A DNA stretch of 64,000 bases from CALGDE01 sp964655355 (GTDB lineage: Bacteria; Cyanobacteriota; Cyanobacteriia; CACIAM-69d): positions 1-64,000 of the forward strand of contig CAZZMD010000008.1 of NCBI GenBank assembly GCA_964655355.1, read 5' to 3'. The notes beneath the pieces are model-generated. The model was not told the DNA's origin. It was given only the letters and a program-made list of their open reading frames with translations, and ran no database searches. Made by a program: the position numbers and the translations under genes. Positions 44,006-52,711 of the stretch are shown here, piece after piece (position 1 is the stretch's first letter; each line of letters starts with the position of its first letter).

Positions 44006-45541
44006 CTAGGGGCTTGGAAGCTCGGGTGGGCTGGGGAGTTTGGCGATTTCTAGGGGGGCTAGGTTATCCAGGTTGGTTGGGGCGGCGGGTAGGGCGGCGA
44101 CCATGTTGGTGGCGGTGGTTTCTCCCCAGCGGACGAGCCATTGGGGTTGGATGCCGAGGAAGAACACCAACGCCGCTAGGGCGATCGCGGGTAGGGTCTC
44201 CGTGAGGGGCACTTTCGGGAAGTAGGCGATCGCATTATCCAGCTTTCCGAAGCAGGTGCGGTTTAACAAAATCACGAAATAGACCGCAGTTAAGCCGCTG
44301 CCTAGAACACATAAGAGGGTGGGCAGGGAGTAGATCCGATAGGTGCCTTGGAAGACAAGGAATTCGGTGATGAAGCCGACGAGGCCGGGGATGCCGGCGC
44401 TGGCCATGCCGCCCAGGACGAGGAGGGCGCTGACCAGGGGCAGTCCGCGGATGGGGTTCATGAGGCCGTTGAGGACGTCTAGCTCGCGGGTGCCGACTTT
44501 GGTTTCGATGATGCCGACTAAATTAAACAGCAGCCCCAGGATTAGACCGTGGGACACCATTTGGCTGACGGCGCCGGTCAGGGCGAGGTCGGTCATGGCT
44601 GCGCCCCCTAGCAACACATAACCCATGTGACCGATGGAGCTGTAGGCCACCATCCGTTTGATGTCTTTTTGGGCGATCGCGGTGATGGCGCCGTAGAGGA
44701 CGCTGATGGTGGCCCAGATGGCGAGGTAGGGGGAAATGACGGCCCAGGCGTCGGGGAAGAGACCGAGACCAAAGCGGAAGAGGCCATAGGTGCCGAGTTT
44801 CGCGAGGACGCCGCCGAGCATGATGGCGACGGGGGTGGAGGCGGAGACGTAGGTGTCGGGGAGCCAGGTGTGGAAGGGGACAAGGGGGATCTTGATCGCA
44901 AAGGCAATCAGGAGTAGGGCGAGGAGGCCGAGTTGTAGTTCTAGGGGTAGGCTGTGGTGCAGGATGGCGCTATAGGTAAAGTCGCTGGTTTCGCTGAACC
45001 AGGCGGTGCCGAGGAAGCCTGCCAACATTAATGCGCCGGATAGGGCGGTGTAGATCAGGAATTTCATGGCGGAGTAGGCCCGCTTTTCGTCGCTGCCCCA
45101 GATGGCAATTAACAGGTATAGGGGCACTAGCTCCAGTTCGTAGAGCAGGAAGAAGAGCAGGAGGTTTTGGGCCAGAAATGCGCCGGCGACGCCGCCGCTC
45201 ACCAACAGTAGGAGTCCGTAAAACAGCCGGGGGCGGTTGATGTTGGCGTCGGTGCTGCCGATCGCGACGAGGGTCAATAGCCCATTGAGTCCCACCATCA
45301 GGAGGGATAGACCGTCTAGGCTGAGGTCGTAGTTCAAGCCTAGGGCGGGCAGCCAGGGCAGAAATTCATGGAACTGAAACCCGGCGTTGCTGGGGTCGAA
45401 TTGGGTGAAGAGGTATAGACTCCAGCCGAGGGGGGCGATCGCGGCTGCGATGGCGGTGGTTTTTGCCTTCGGACCAGTGAGGGGCAGGAGCAGGATGGCG
45501 ATCGCCCCGGCGATGGGTATCCAAATCAGTGCGCTGAGCAT
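44006..45541 (-). CDS. ndhD3: NAD(P)H-quinone oxidoreductase subunit NdhD3
   Basis: A 511-residue antiporter-like membrane subunit (MrpD/NuoM family) with about fourteen helices. Conserved proton-channel segments include LLFFLLYELELVPLYLLIAIWG (Glu pair), FAIKIPLVPFHTWLPDTYVSAS read as two parts, and KDIKRMVAYSSIGHMGYV. It is paired with NdhF3 and CupA, which defines the low-CO2-induced NDH-1MS complex. The stop lies 78 bases before cupA. Confidence 0.95.
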   Translation of the reverse strand: MLSALIWIPIAGAIAILLLPLTGPKAKTTAIAAAIAPLGWSLYLFTQFDPSNAGFQFHEFLPWLPALGLNYDLSLDGLSLLMVGLNGLLTLVAIGSTDANINRPRLFYGLLLLVSGGVAGAFLAQNLLLFFLLYELELVPLYLLIAIWGSDEKRAYSAMKFLIYTALSGALMLAGFLGTAWFSETSDFTYSAILHHSLPLELQLGLLALLLIAFAIKIPLVPFHTWLPDTYVSASTPVAIMLGGVLAKLGTYGLFRFGLGLFPDAWAVISPYLAIWATISVLYGAITAIAQKDIKRMVAYSSIGHMGYVLLGGAAMTDLALTGAVSQMVSHGLILGLLFNLVGIIETKVGTRELDVLNGLMNPIRGLPLVSALLVLGGMASAGIPGLVGFITEFLVFQGTYRIYSLPTLLCVLGSGLTAVYFVILLNRTCFGKLDNAIAYFPKVPLTETLPAIALAALVFFLGIQPQWLVRWGETTATNMVAALPAAPTNLDNLAPLEIAKLPSPPELPSP

Positions 45542-45598
45542 GGGTTTGAGGGAGGGATGGGTAGGGAATTTAGGGGACGCAAGGACGGACTGGGGGGG

Positions 45599-47455
45599 TT
45601 ATTGGGGCAGTAGGGCCAGTAGGGCTGACCAGTTGATGTATAGGGCGATCGCGATCGTGCCGATGGCGATGGTGAGGACGTAGGTTTGGGCGCGACCGGT
45701 GTTGCCGTATTTCAGGGAGCCGCCGCTGATCAGGGACGCGAGTCCGACCATGTTGACGAGTCCGTCGATGACGTAGCGGTCTAGCCAGTCGGTGATTTGG
45801 GAGAGTTTGCCGACGCCCGCTACGACGGTGTTGCGGTAGAGGGTGGGGGTGTAGAAGTCGTAGGCGAGTAGGTCCCGGAGGGGTTTTTGGATCATTTCGT
45901 TGGGGGCTTTGGCGGGGTTGATCCAGTAGAGTGCGATGCCAAGGCCTAGTCCTAGGGCGCTGACGCCGGTGGTGGCTAGGGCCATGGTGAGGTTGAGGTC
46001 CATCCAGGCGGGTAGTAGGTCTAGGGTGGAGAGGATGAGGGGGAGGTGCAGACTGAGGCCGAGACCGAAGGTCATGGGCATGACCATAAGCCAGATGGGC
46101 TCTGGGGCTCGACCGGTCATGTCTTGGAATTCACCGGCGAAGATTAGACCTAGCATTCGGGTGAGGGCTAGGGTGGCGAGGCCGCTGGTGAGCAGAACAA
46201 CTATTACACCAGCGATTTCTTGGCTGGTCCATAGTCCGGTGGTGAGTTTGAGCAGGGCCCAGAATCCGCCGAGGGGGGGCAGACCCACTAGGGCGATCGC
46301 GCCGCCAATAAACGACACGCCGGTGATGGGGCGGCGGCTCCAGAGTCCGCCCATTTGGGTTAGGTCTTGGGTGACGACGCTTAAAATAATTGACCCGGCT
46401 CCCATCATCAGGAGCGCCATGGCGAAGGCGTAGGTCATCACCAGTAGCAACGCGGCTTCCGGTTGCTGGCCGCCGACGGCGACGAAGATGAGACCCATGT
46501 AGGCGCTGCTTAGATAGGACAACACCCGCTTGATGTCTACCTGGGCGATCGCCACTAGGGTGGCGCCGATGGCGGTGACTGCGCCGATGGTGCCGCAAAC
46601 GATGGATGCGGTGGGGGAGAGGGCGATGACGGGTTCGAGTTTGACCAGGACCCATGCTCCGACGGCGACGACGACGGCATTCCGCAGGATGGAGCTGGGG
46701 AGGGGCCCTTCCATGGCTTCATCGAGCCACAGGTGCAGGGGGAATTGGGCGCATTTACTCATGGGTCCGGCGACGAGCCCTAATCCCACTAGGGTCATGA
46801 TGGTGGGATCGATGTCGGCGGTTTGGGCCCATTGGGCAAGTTCGTGAAAGTTCCAGGTGCCGGCCAGGGGATAGATCGCTAGTACTGCCATCAGCAAAAC
46901 CAAGTCCCCCACCCGTTTGGTTAAAAAGGCGTCCCGAGCACCGGTGACCACTAGGGATTGGTTGTACCAGAAGCCCACCAGCAGATAGGTGCCTAGGGTG
47001 AGGATTTCTAGCAGCATGTACGAGAAAAACAGGGAGTCGCACAGGACGAGGGCACACATACCGGCTTCGAAGAGGGCCATTAGGGTGAAAAATCGTCCCC
47101 AGCCCCAGTCCATTTCCATGTAGCCGACAGCGTAGATTTGGGCCAGTAGGTTGAGACCGGTGATGACCGCTGAGGCGCCTAGGGAGATGCGGGAAATGTC
47201 GATGGGGATCGCCAAACTGAAATCTGCCACGCTGAACCAGGGCACGTCTAGGGCGATGGGGGCGGCTCCCCAGGCACCGGTTAGTCCGAGCAGGCTGTGG
47301 ATAAATGCCGCCAAGGTCATGGCGATCGCGATGTAGCCGGTGGGACGGGGGCCGGTTTTTGTTGTTATTCCCGGTGCCCAGGGGATGGTAAGCAGCCCTC
47401 CGATCAGGGGGTAGAAGGGAATAAACCAACTGGTCTCGAAGCAGAAGTCAGGCAT
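45599..47455 (-). CDS. ndhF3: NAD(P)H-quinone oxidoreductase subunit NdhF3
   Basis: A 618-residue antiporter-like subunit (NuoL family). Conserved segments are LARP-free but clear: FFSYMLLEILTLGTYLLVGFW, TKRVGDLVLLMAVLAIYPLAG, CAQFPLHLWLDEAMEGPLPSS and VDIKRVLSYLSSAYMGLIFVA. It is the first gene of the leftward ndhF3-ndhD3-cupA-cupS operon. The NdhF3 C-terminal lateral helix region (LLAYDFYTPTLYRNTVV) contacts the Cup subunits in known structures. The assignment F3 rather than F4 rests on the downstream CupA and CupS. Confidence 0.94.
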   Translation of the reverse strand: MPDFCFETSWFIPFYPLIGGLLTIPWAPGITTKTGPRPTGYIAIAMTLAAFIHSLLGLTGAWGAAPIALDVPWFSVADFSLAIPIDISRISLGASAVITGLNLLAQIYAVGYMEMDWGWGRFFTLMALFEAGMCALVLCDSLFFSYMLLEILTLGTYLLVGFWYNQSLVVTGARDAFLTKRVGDLVLLMAVLAIYPLAGTWNFHELAQWAQTADIDPTIMTLVGLGLVAGPMSKCAQFPLHLWLDEAMEGPLPSSILRNAVVVAVGAWVLVKLEPVIALSPTASIVCGTIGAVTAIGATLVAIAQVDIKRVLSYLSSAYMGLIFVAVGGQQPEAALLLVMTYAFAMALLMMGAGSIILSVVTQDLTQMGGLWSRRPITGVSFIGGAIALVGLPPLGGFWALLKLTTGLWTSQEIAGVIVVLLTSGLATLALTRMLGLIFAGEFQDMTGRAPEPIWLMVMPMTFGLGLSLHLPLILSTLDLLPAWMDLNLTMALATTGVSALGLGLGIALYWINPAKAPNEMIQKPLRDLLAYDFYTPTLYRNTVVAGVGKLSQITDWLDRYVIDGLVNMVGLASLISGGSLKYGNTGRAQTYVLTIAIGTIAIALYINWSALLALLPQ

Positions 47456-47546
47456 GGGTAGGGCGGGACTGGGGTAGGGGGCAGGGGTGGAAATGTCCGG
47501 TGGGGAGTTTCTGTTGGGGGGGCTTGTCTCGCGTCCGGTTTGAGAT

Positions 47547-47562
47547 TGATTAATCCCAATCA
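47547..47562. promoter_or_regulatory. Candidate LysR-type (NdhR/CcmR-like) operator upstream of ndhF3
   Basis: TGATT-AATCCC-AATCA is a perfect 5-6-5 inverted repeat 92 bases upstream of ndhF3. It has the size and A/T-ended dyad form of LysR-family sites; NdhR is known to repress ndhF3-ndhD3-cupA-cupS in other cyanobacteria. Assignment to NdhR is inference. Confidence 0.45.
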
Positions 47563-47719
47563 GTATTGAAAGTGTATCGAAAAAAGTCTATGGAAAAAAC
47601 GACGAAACTGATTGAATGGATTCGATTTTTACGGAAAATATATTAGCCAGACTTATGTTTCCTGAGGAGAAGGGGTGGATTCTTGGGGGGGTGCCTGCCC
47701 TTGATTGCTGTGATTCCTT

Positions 47720-47755
47720 ATTGCTTTTGTATTGCTTTTGCTGGCATTGCTTTTG
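47720..47755. repeat. Three direct repeats ATTGCTTTTG
   Basis: Exact copies at 47720-47729, 47731-47740 and 47746-47755, spaced 11 and 15 bases start to start, in the ndhF3/ndhF4 divergent region. They may be protein-binding direct repeats or simple slippage products. Confidence 0.7.
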
Positions 47756-47995
47756 CTGGGGTTTGGATGAAGTTAAGGGAAGGGTGAAGCGGCTGTGGAG
47801 AATCATCAAGATCCTTAACGATTTCTCAGTTTTGGGGGAGGGGTGGTTGATGATATTTGGGGTACATTTGCCATGCAATGGGGCGTTGAAAACGGCTTGG
47901 GGTAAGGGGAGTGGGCTGTCGTGGGGCGATCGCTTCTCTGGACTCTGCGGGCCGTTGTGATTAATCCCGGCCAGGACGGGGAGATACGGATAGAT

Positions 47996-49888
47996 ATGGA
48001 TAGTTTTTCGACTATGGCCACTGCCCTTGAGGCGGCGTTCCTGAATACGATTTGGTTGGCGCCTTGTTATTGCCTCTTGGGGGCGATCGCGTCTTTGCCT
48101 TGGTCGACGGCGTCGTTGCGGGGGCAGGGGCCTCGGTTGCCGGCTTATATTAATTTGATTGCGAATGGGTTGGCTTGCCTCCATGGGGCGGTGGCGTTTT
48201 TTACGGCCCTGGGGCGTCCTGTTCGCTATGTGGAGTTTCCTTGGTTGCGGGTTGGCGGGCTGGTGCTGGATTTCAGTATTGAGATTGCGCCGGTGACGGT
48301 GGGGGCGATGGAGTTGATTGCGCTGTTGGTGTTTTTGGCGCAGTTTTATGCCCTGGGTTATTTGGAAAAAGATTGGGGGATGGGCCGGTTTGCGGGGCTG
48401 ATGGGCTTTTTTGGGTTCGCGATGACGGGGTTGGTGTTGAGTGATTCGTTGTTGCTCAGCTATGCCCTGTTGGAGATGTTGACCCTGTCGACCTATTTGA
48501 TTGTTGGGTTTTGGTATTCCCAGCCGTTGGCGCCGTCGGCGGCGCGAGATGCGTTTTGGACGAAGCGGGTTGGGGATATTTTGATGCTGATGGGCATTAT
48601 TGCGGTGTCGTCGTTGGCGGGGACGTTGAATTTTGTGGAGTTGGAGGCTTGGGCGGCGACGGATCCGTTGGTGCCGTGGCAGGCGACGTTGCTGGGGTTG
48701 GCGTTGTTGTCGGGACCGTTAGGTAAATGCGCGCAGTTTCCGCTGCATCTGTGGTTAGACGAAGCCATGGAGGGGCCGAATCCGGCGTCGATTATGCGGA
48801 ATTCGGTGGTGGTGGGTTGTGGGGCGTATGTGCTCGTAAAAATGATGCCGGTGATTGCGTTGTCGCCGGTGGCGTTGGATGTGGCGGTGATTTTGGGGGC
48901 GATTACGGCGGTGGGGGCGTCGTTGGTGGCGATCGCTCAGGTGGATATTAAGCGCACGATGTCCCATTCCACGAGTGCTTATTTAGGGTTGGTGTTTGTG
49001 GCGGTGGGGTTTCAGCAGCATGATTTGGCGTTGTTGCTGTTGCTGACCCATGGGTTGGGGAAGGCGAGTGTGTTTATTAGTTTTGGGTCGGTGATTTTGA
49101 CCACGAATAATCAGGATATTCGGGAGATGGGGGGCTTGGCGCGATCGATGCCGGCGACGACGTTGGCTTATGTGACGGGGGCGTTGGGGTTGGTGGGGTT
49201 GGTGCCGTTGGGGACGTTTTGGGTGATGCATCGCTGGATGTGCGAGGCGAGTTTGCCCGATTGGACGGTGGCTCTGGCTTTAATCGTTAATGCGTTGTCG
49301 GCGCTGAATTTGGTGCGGGTGTATGGGTTGGTGTTTGCGGGCGATCGCACGCTGAAGACGCGCCGGGCGCCGGAGATGCCGTGGCCGATGGCGGTGCCGA
49401 TGATTTCTTTGGTGGTGCTGAATTTATTGGTGCCGTTGATGATGGAGCGTTGGCAGTTGTCCCTGAGTTATTCGCTGGCGAATACGGAGTCCCATGACCG
49501 GGCGGGGTTGTATTTGACCCTGATGGTGCTGTCGGGGGTGGCCGGTACGGCGGCGGGGGCTTGGTTGTATCTCCGGAAGGAGCGGCGGCCGGTGGCGTTG
49601 CCGTGGAAGCCTCTCCAGGATTTGTTTGCCTATGACTTTTACATTGGTGAGATCTATCGCTGGACGATCGCGGCGACGGTGGGGGTGTTTGCTCAGCTCA
49701 TTGCCTGGACCGATCGGTTTGTGGTGGATGGGGCCGTTAATGTGGTGGGCTTGGCGACGCTGATGGGGGGCGAGGGGCTGAAATATAGCACCACCGGGCG
49801 ATCGCAGGCTTATGTGTTGGTGCTGTTGCTGGGGGTTAGCCTTCTGGCGGCGATCGCGAGTATTTCGCTACTGAAGCTTCAGTTCTAG
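47996..49888 (+). CDS. ndhF4: NAD(P)H-quinone oxidoreductase subunit NdhF4
   Basis: About 630 residues from ATG 47996; ATG 48014 and an earlier TTG-type opening at 47921 are alternatives. The NuoL-family segments are LLSYALLEMLTLSTYLIVGFW, TKRVGDILMLMGIIAVSSLAG, CAQFPLHLWLDEAMEGPNPAS and VDIKRTMSHSTSAYLGLVFVA. The C-terminal LFAYDFYIGEIYRWTI parallels NdhF3. It heads a rightward ndhF4-ndhD4-cupB operon, which forms the NDH-1MS' CO2-uptake complex. Confidence 0.93.
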   Translation: MDSFSTMATALEAAFLNTIWLAPCYCLLGAIASLPWSTASLRGQGPRLPAYINLIANGLACLHGAVAFFTALGRPVRYVEFPWLRVGGLVLDFSIEIAPVTVGAMELIALLVFLAQFYALGYLEKDWGMGRFAGLMGFFGFAMTGLVLSDSLLLSYALLEMLTLSTYLIVGFWYSQPLAPSAARDAFWTKRVGDILMLMGIIAVSSLAGTLNFVELEAWAATDPLVPWQATLLGLALLSGPLGKCAQFPLHLWLDEAMEGPNPASIMRNSVVVGCGAYVLVKMMPVIALSPVALDVAVILGAITAVGASLVAIAQVDIKRTMSHSTSAYLGLVFVAVGFQQHDLALLLLLTHGLGKASVFISFGSVILTTNNQDIREMGGLARSMPATTLAYVTGALGLVGLVPLGTFWVMHRWMCEASLPDWTVALALIVNALSALNLVRVYGLVFAGDRTLKTRRAPEMPWPMAVPMISLVVLNLLVPLMMERWQLSLSYSLANTESHDRAGLYLTLMVLSGVAGTAAGAWLYLRKERRPVALPWKPLQDLFAYDFYIGEIYRWTIAATVGVFAQLIAWTDRFVVDGAVNVVGLATLMGGEGLKYSTTGRSQAYVLVLLLGVSLLAAIASISLLKLQF

Positions 49889-49956
49889 GGGGATGTTCTC
49901 GGCTGTTTATTTAGGCGATTGGGACTGTTAGGTAGGGGCGATTAATTTACTAAATT

Positions 49957-51471
49957 ATGGTTTTAAGTCTTTTTATTTGGATTCCGGTGGTGGGGGCGCT
50001 GATTATCAGTCTTGCTCCCGGTGAGTTGTCGGCGGCGCAGGCTCGCAAAGGGGCGATCGCCACTTGGATCGGGTTGGTGATTACAACGGCGATCGCGATC
50101 GGTCTGTTTGATATCACTCAGTCGGGGTGGCAGTTGGCGGAGTCGATGGAGTGGATTCCGGGGTTGGGACTGGCCTATCACCTGGGGGTGGATGGGTTGT
50201 CGTTCCCGCTGTTGGTGCTGAATACGTTGCTGATGGGGGTGGCGATTTTTAGTACGAAGCCGGATATTCAGCGTCCTCGGTTTTATTATTCGTTGCTGTT
50301 GGTGTTGTGTGCGGGGGTGACGGGGGCGTTTGTGGCGCGGGATTTGCTGCTGTTCTTCCTGTTTTATGAGTTGGAGTTGATTCCCCTTTATTTCCTCATT
50401 GCGATTTGGGGTGGGGTGCGTCGGGGGTATGCTGCCACGAAATTTCTGATTTATACGGCGATTTCTGGCATTTTGCTGCTCGCGGCGTTCCTGGGTTTGG
50501 CTGCCAGCACTGGCTTTACGTCCTTTTCCTATGATGTGCTTCAAGACTTTACCGCTGGGCAAGGGGGTGGGGCGATCGCGGCGAGCAGTCAGCTTGTTTT
50601 GCTGCTGCTGATTATGGTGGGTTTTGGGATTAAGACGCCGTTGGTGCCGCTGCATACTTGGTTGCCGGATGCTCACGTTCAGGCGTCGACGCCGATTTCG
50701 GTTCTGTTGGCGGGGGTGCTGTTGAAGTTGGGCACCTACGGAATTCTGCGGTTTGGGCTGCAGTTATTTCCGGCGGCTTGGAATCAGATTTCTCCGTTCT
50801 TGGCGCTTTGGGCAACCATTAGTGTTTTGTATGGGGCGTTTGCGGCGATTTCCCAGGCGATCGCCCTTGGGGATATGAAGAAGATGGTGGCCTATAGCTC
50901 GGTGGGGCATATGGGGTTTATTTTGTTGGCGGCGGCGGCGGCGACCCCTGAGAGTTTGATGGGGGCAGAGTGTCAGATGGTGGCCCATGGGCTGATTTCG
51001 GCGCTGCTGTTTTTGCTGGTGGGCATTGTCTATACGAAGACTGGGACCCGTGAGCTGTCGGTGCTGGGGGGGTTGTTTAATCCTGAGCGGGGGTTGCCGT
51101 TGATTGGCATTCTGATGATTATGGGGGTGATGGCGAGCAGCGGGATCCCCGGTATGGCGGGGTTTGTGGCTGAGTTTCTGATCTTCCAGGGCAGTTTCGC
51201 GGTGTTCCCGATCTATACCCTGATGTCCATGTTGGGGACGGGGCTGACGGCGGTGTATTTCTTGATCCTGATTAACCGCACGTTCCTGGGGCGTTTGGAT
51301 GAAAGTACGGCTCATTTGCCGGCCGTGGGTTGGTCCGAACGGACGCCGGCGATCGCTCTGGCTATCCCGATTGTTGTTTTTGGGATAGTGCCCCAGTTCT
51401 TGGTGATGTGGAGCGATTCTTCAACGTCGGCGATCGCCACTTTATTTGAAGGAATTAGCCTTGGTGTCTAA
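49957..51471 (+). CDS. ndhD4: NAD(P)H-quinone oxidoreductase subunit NdhD4
   Basis: A 504-residue NuoM-family membrane subunit from ATG 49957. Proton-channel segments are LLFFLFYELELIPLYFLIAIWG, GFGIKTPLVPLHTWLPDAHV and GDMKKMVAYSSVGHMGFI. Close in layout to NdhD3 on the opposite strand, indicating duplication of the whole module. It lies 68 bases after ndhF4 and 97 bases before cupB. Confidence 0.94.
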   Translation: MVLSLFIWIPVVGALIISLAPGELSAAQARKGAIATWIGLVITTAIAIGLFDITQSGWQLAESMEWIPGLGLAYHLGVDGLSFPLLVLNTLLMGVAIFSTKPDIQRPRFYYSLLLVLCAGVTGAFVARDLLLFFLFYELELIPLYFLIAIWGGVRRGYAATKFLIYTAISGILLLAAFLGLAASTGFTSFSYDVLQDFTAGQGGGAIAASSQLVLLLLIMVGFGIKTPLVPLHTWLPDAHVQASTPISVLLAGVLLKLGTYGILRFGLQLFPAAWNQISPFLALWATISVLYGAFAAISQAIALGDMKKMVAYSSVGHMGFILLAAAAATPESLMGAECQMVAHGLISALLFLLVGIVYTKTGTRELSVLGGLFNPERGLPLIGILMIMGVMASSGIPGMAGFVAEFLIFQGSFAVFPIYTLMSMLGTGLTAVYFLILINRTFLGRLDESTAHLPAVGWSERTPAIALAIPIVVFGIVPQFLVMWSDSSTSAIATLFEGISLGV

Positions 51472-51568
51472 CTTGTGATTTCCCCTTGATGTTGCAATTT
51501 GATGCTGCAATTTTCTGTGTTTTCGTGACCCCTACCCAGATCCTCTAGATAATCGCTGGAGATTTCCC

Positions 51569-52711
51569 ATGACCACTGCTACGCCGTCCGCGCCCCAAAA
51601 TCAGCCGTCGTTGCCTTTGTCGGATATCATCGAAAATCTGTTTGCGGGGGATGCATTGTTGCAGGATTCGCCCACGAATGTGATGGAGGTGGTGGGGATT
51701 CTGGACAGCTATGGGGTTGTTTTGGATGCCTATTCTAAAAACCTGATTTATATTGCTGAAAATACGTTTTTAGAGTTTTTTCCGTTCTTTAAATATTTCA
51801 ATGGGAAGGTGTCTTGGTCTCAGTTGTGGCGTCATCTTCAGCATGATCGCATTAACTATGAATATGCTGAATATTGCATGAAGGGGATGCTTTGGCATGG
51901 GGGCGGGGGGCTGGATGATTATATGGATACCGATGCGTTTAAGCAGAATGCTCAGGCGGCGATCGATGCGAAGAAGAAGGGCAATTTGATTCTTCAGGTA
52001 ATGGATAAGATTTCTCCTGATTTTGCCCTGGAGCAGGTGCGGCAGTTGGCTTATTACAGTGGACTGGGGCAGTTTTGGCGGGTGATGAGTGATATTTTTA
52101 TGTCCCTGGCGGAGGAGTATGGCAAGGGCAATATTAAGGTGATTCCTGATGTGGTAACCCATATTTTGAATGGCTTGGTGGCGGATGCCGCGCGTCCCAT
52201 TACCTATAGCGTTGAGATTGACGGTAAGACCTATGATTTAATGCCTGAATCCGCCGGGTTGACATTTTTAATGGATACGGGGGTTCCCTATGTGGAGGCG
52301 ATTTTCTTCCGGGGAACGCCTTTTCCGGGGACGATTTCTTACAATGCTCAGGCGGGACAAATTGATGTTCAGCCGTCTACGTTTACCTATGGAGCCCTTT
52401 ATGCGGATCCGTTACCGATTGGGTCGGCGGGGATTCCTCCTACTTTGCTGATGGAGGATATGCGTCGGTATTTGCCGGATTATTTACTGAAGTTTTATCA
52501 GGATGAAGGACGCAAGGAAGGGGATATTTTGATTAAGTGTTGTCAGACGTTTCAAAAGTCGATGTTCTGTGTGACGACGGCGGCGATTCAGGGGTTGGCG
52601 CCTCATCCGTTGGATTCGACTGACCCCGCAGAACGCGCTGCCAACGAGGAATATTTGGCGGGCTGGATGCAGCGCTTAACGACGTCGCAAATTCGGGTCG
52701 TGAATGCTTAG
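51569..52711 (+). CDS. cupB: CO2 hydration protein CupB (ChpX) of NDH-1MS'
   Basis: A 380-residue homologue of CupA, shorter in the region before the conserved motif. HLQHDRINYEYAEYC (residues 89-103) supplies the His and Arg that in CupA sit at the zinc site. Shared blocks include YNAQAGQIDVQ, YADPLPIGSAGIPPTLLMEDM and LPDYLLKFY. Downstream of ndhF4-ndhD4, it completes the NDH-1MS' module that hydrates CO2 at low affinity. Its last 36 bases overlap the convergent pentapeptide-repeat gene. Confidence 0.93.
   Translation: MTTATPSAPQNQPSLPLSDIIENLFAGDALLQDSPTNVMEVVGILDSYGVVLDAYSKNLIYIAENTFLEFFPFFKYFNGKVSWSQLWRHLQHDRINYEYAEYCMKGMLWHGGGGLDDYMDTDAFKQNAQAAIDAKKKGNLILQVMDKISPDFALEQVRQLAYYSGLGQFWRVMSDIFMSLAEEYGKGNIKVIPDVVTHILNGLVADAARPITYSVEIDGKTYDLMPESAGLTFLMDTGVPYVEAIFFRGTPFPGTISYNAQAGQIDVQPSTFTYGALYADPLPIGSAGIPPTLLMEDMRRYLPDYLLKFYQDEGRKEGDILIKCCQTFQKSMFCVTTAAIQGLAPHPLDSTDPAERAANEEYLAGWMQRLTTSQIRVVNA

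Larger units (their letters stand above)
47456..47995. promoter_or_regulatory. 540-bp divergent control region between ndhF3 and ndhF4
   Basis: No gene is supported; open frames on both strands lack any resemblance. It contains the inverted repeat at 47547-47562, three ATTGCTTTTG repeats (47720-47755) and TGATTAATCCC again at 47958-47968, identical to one half of the inverted repeat and its spacer. It should house the promoters of the inducible NDH-1MS and the usually constitutive NDH-1MS' operons. Confidence 0.6.

Noticed and set aside
47616..47960. Rightward open frame in the ndhF3/ndhF4 control region
   Set aside because: Its Cys/Leu-rich middle comes from the ATTGCTTTTG repeats, and it overlaps regulatory sequence.
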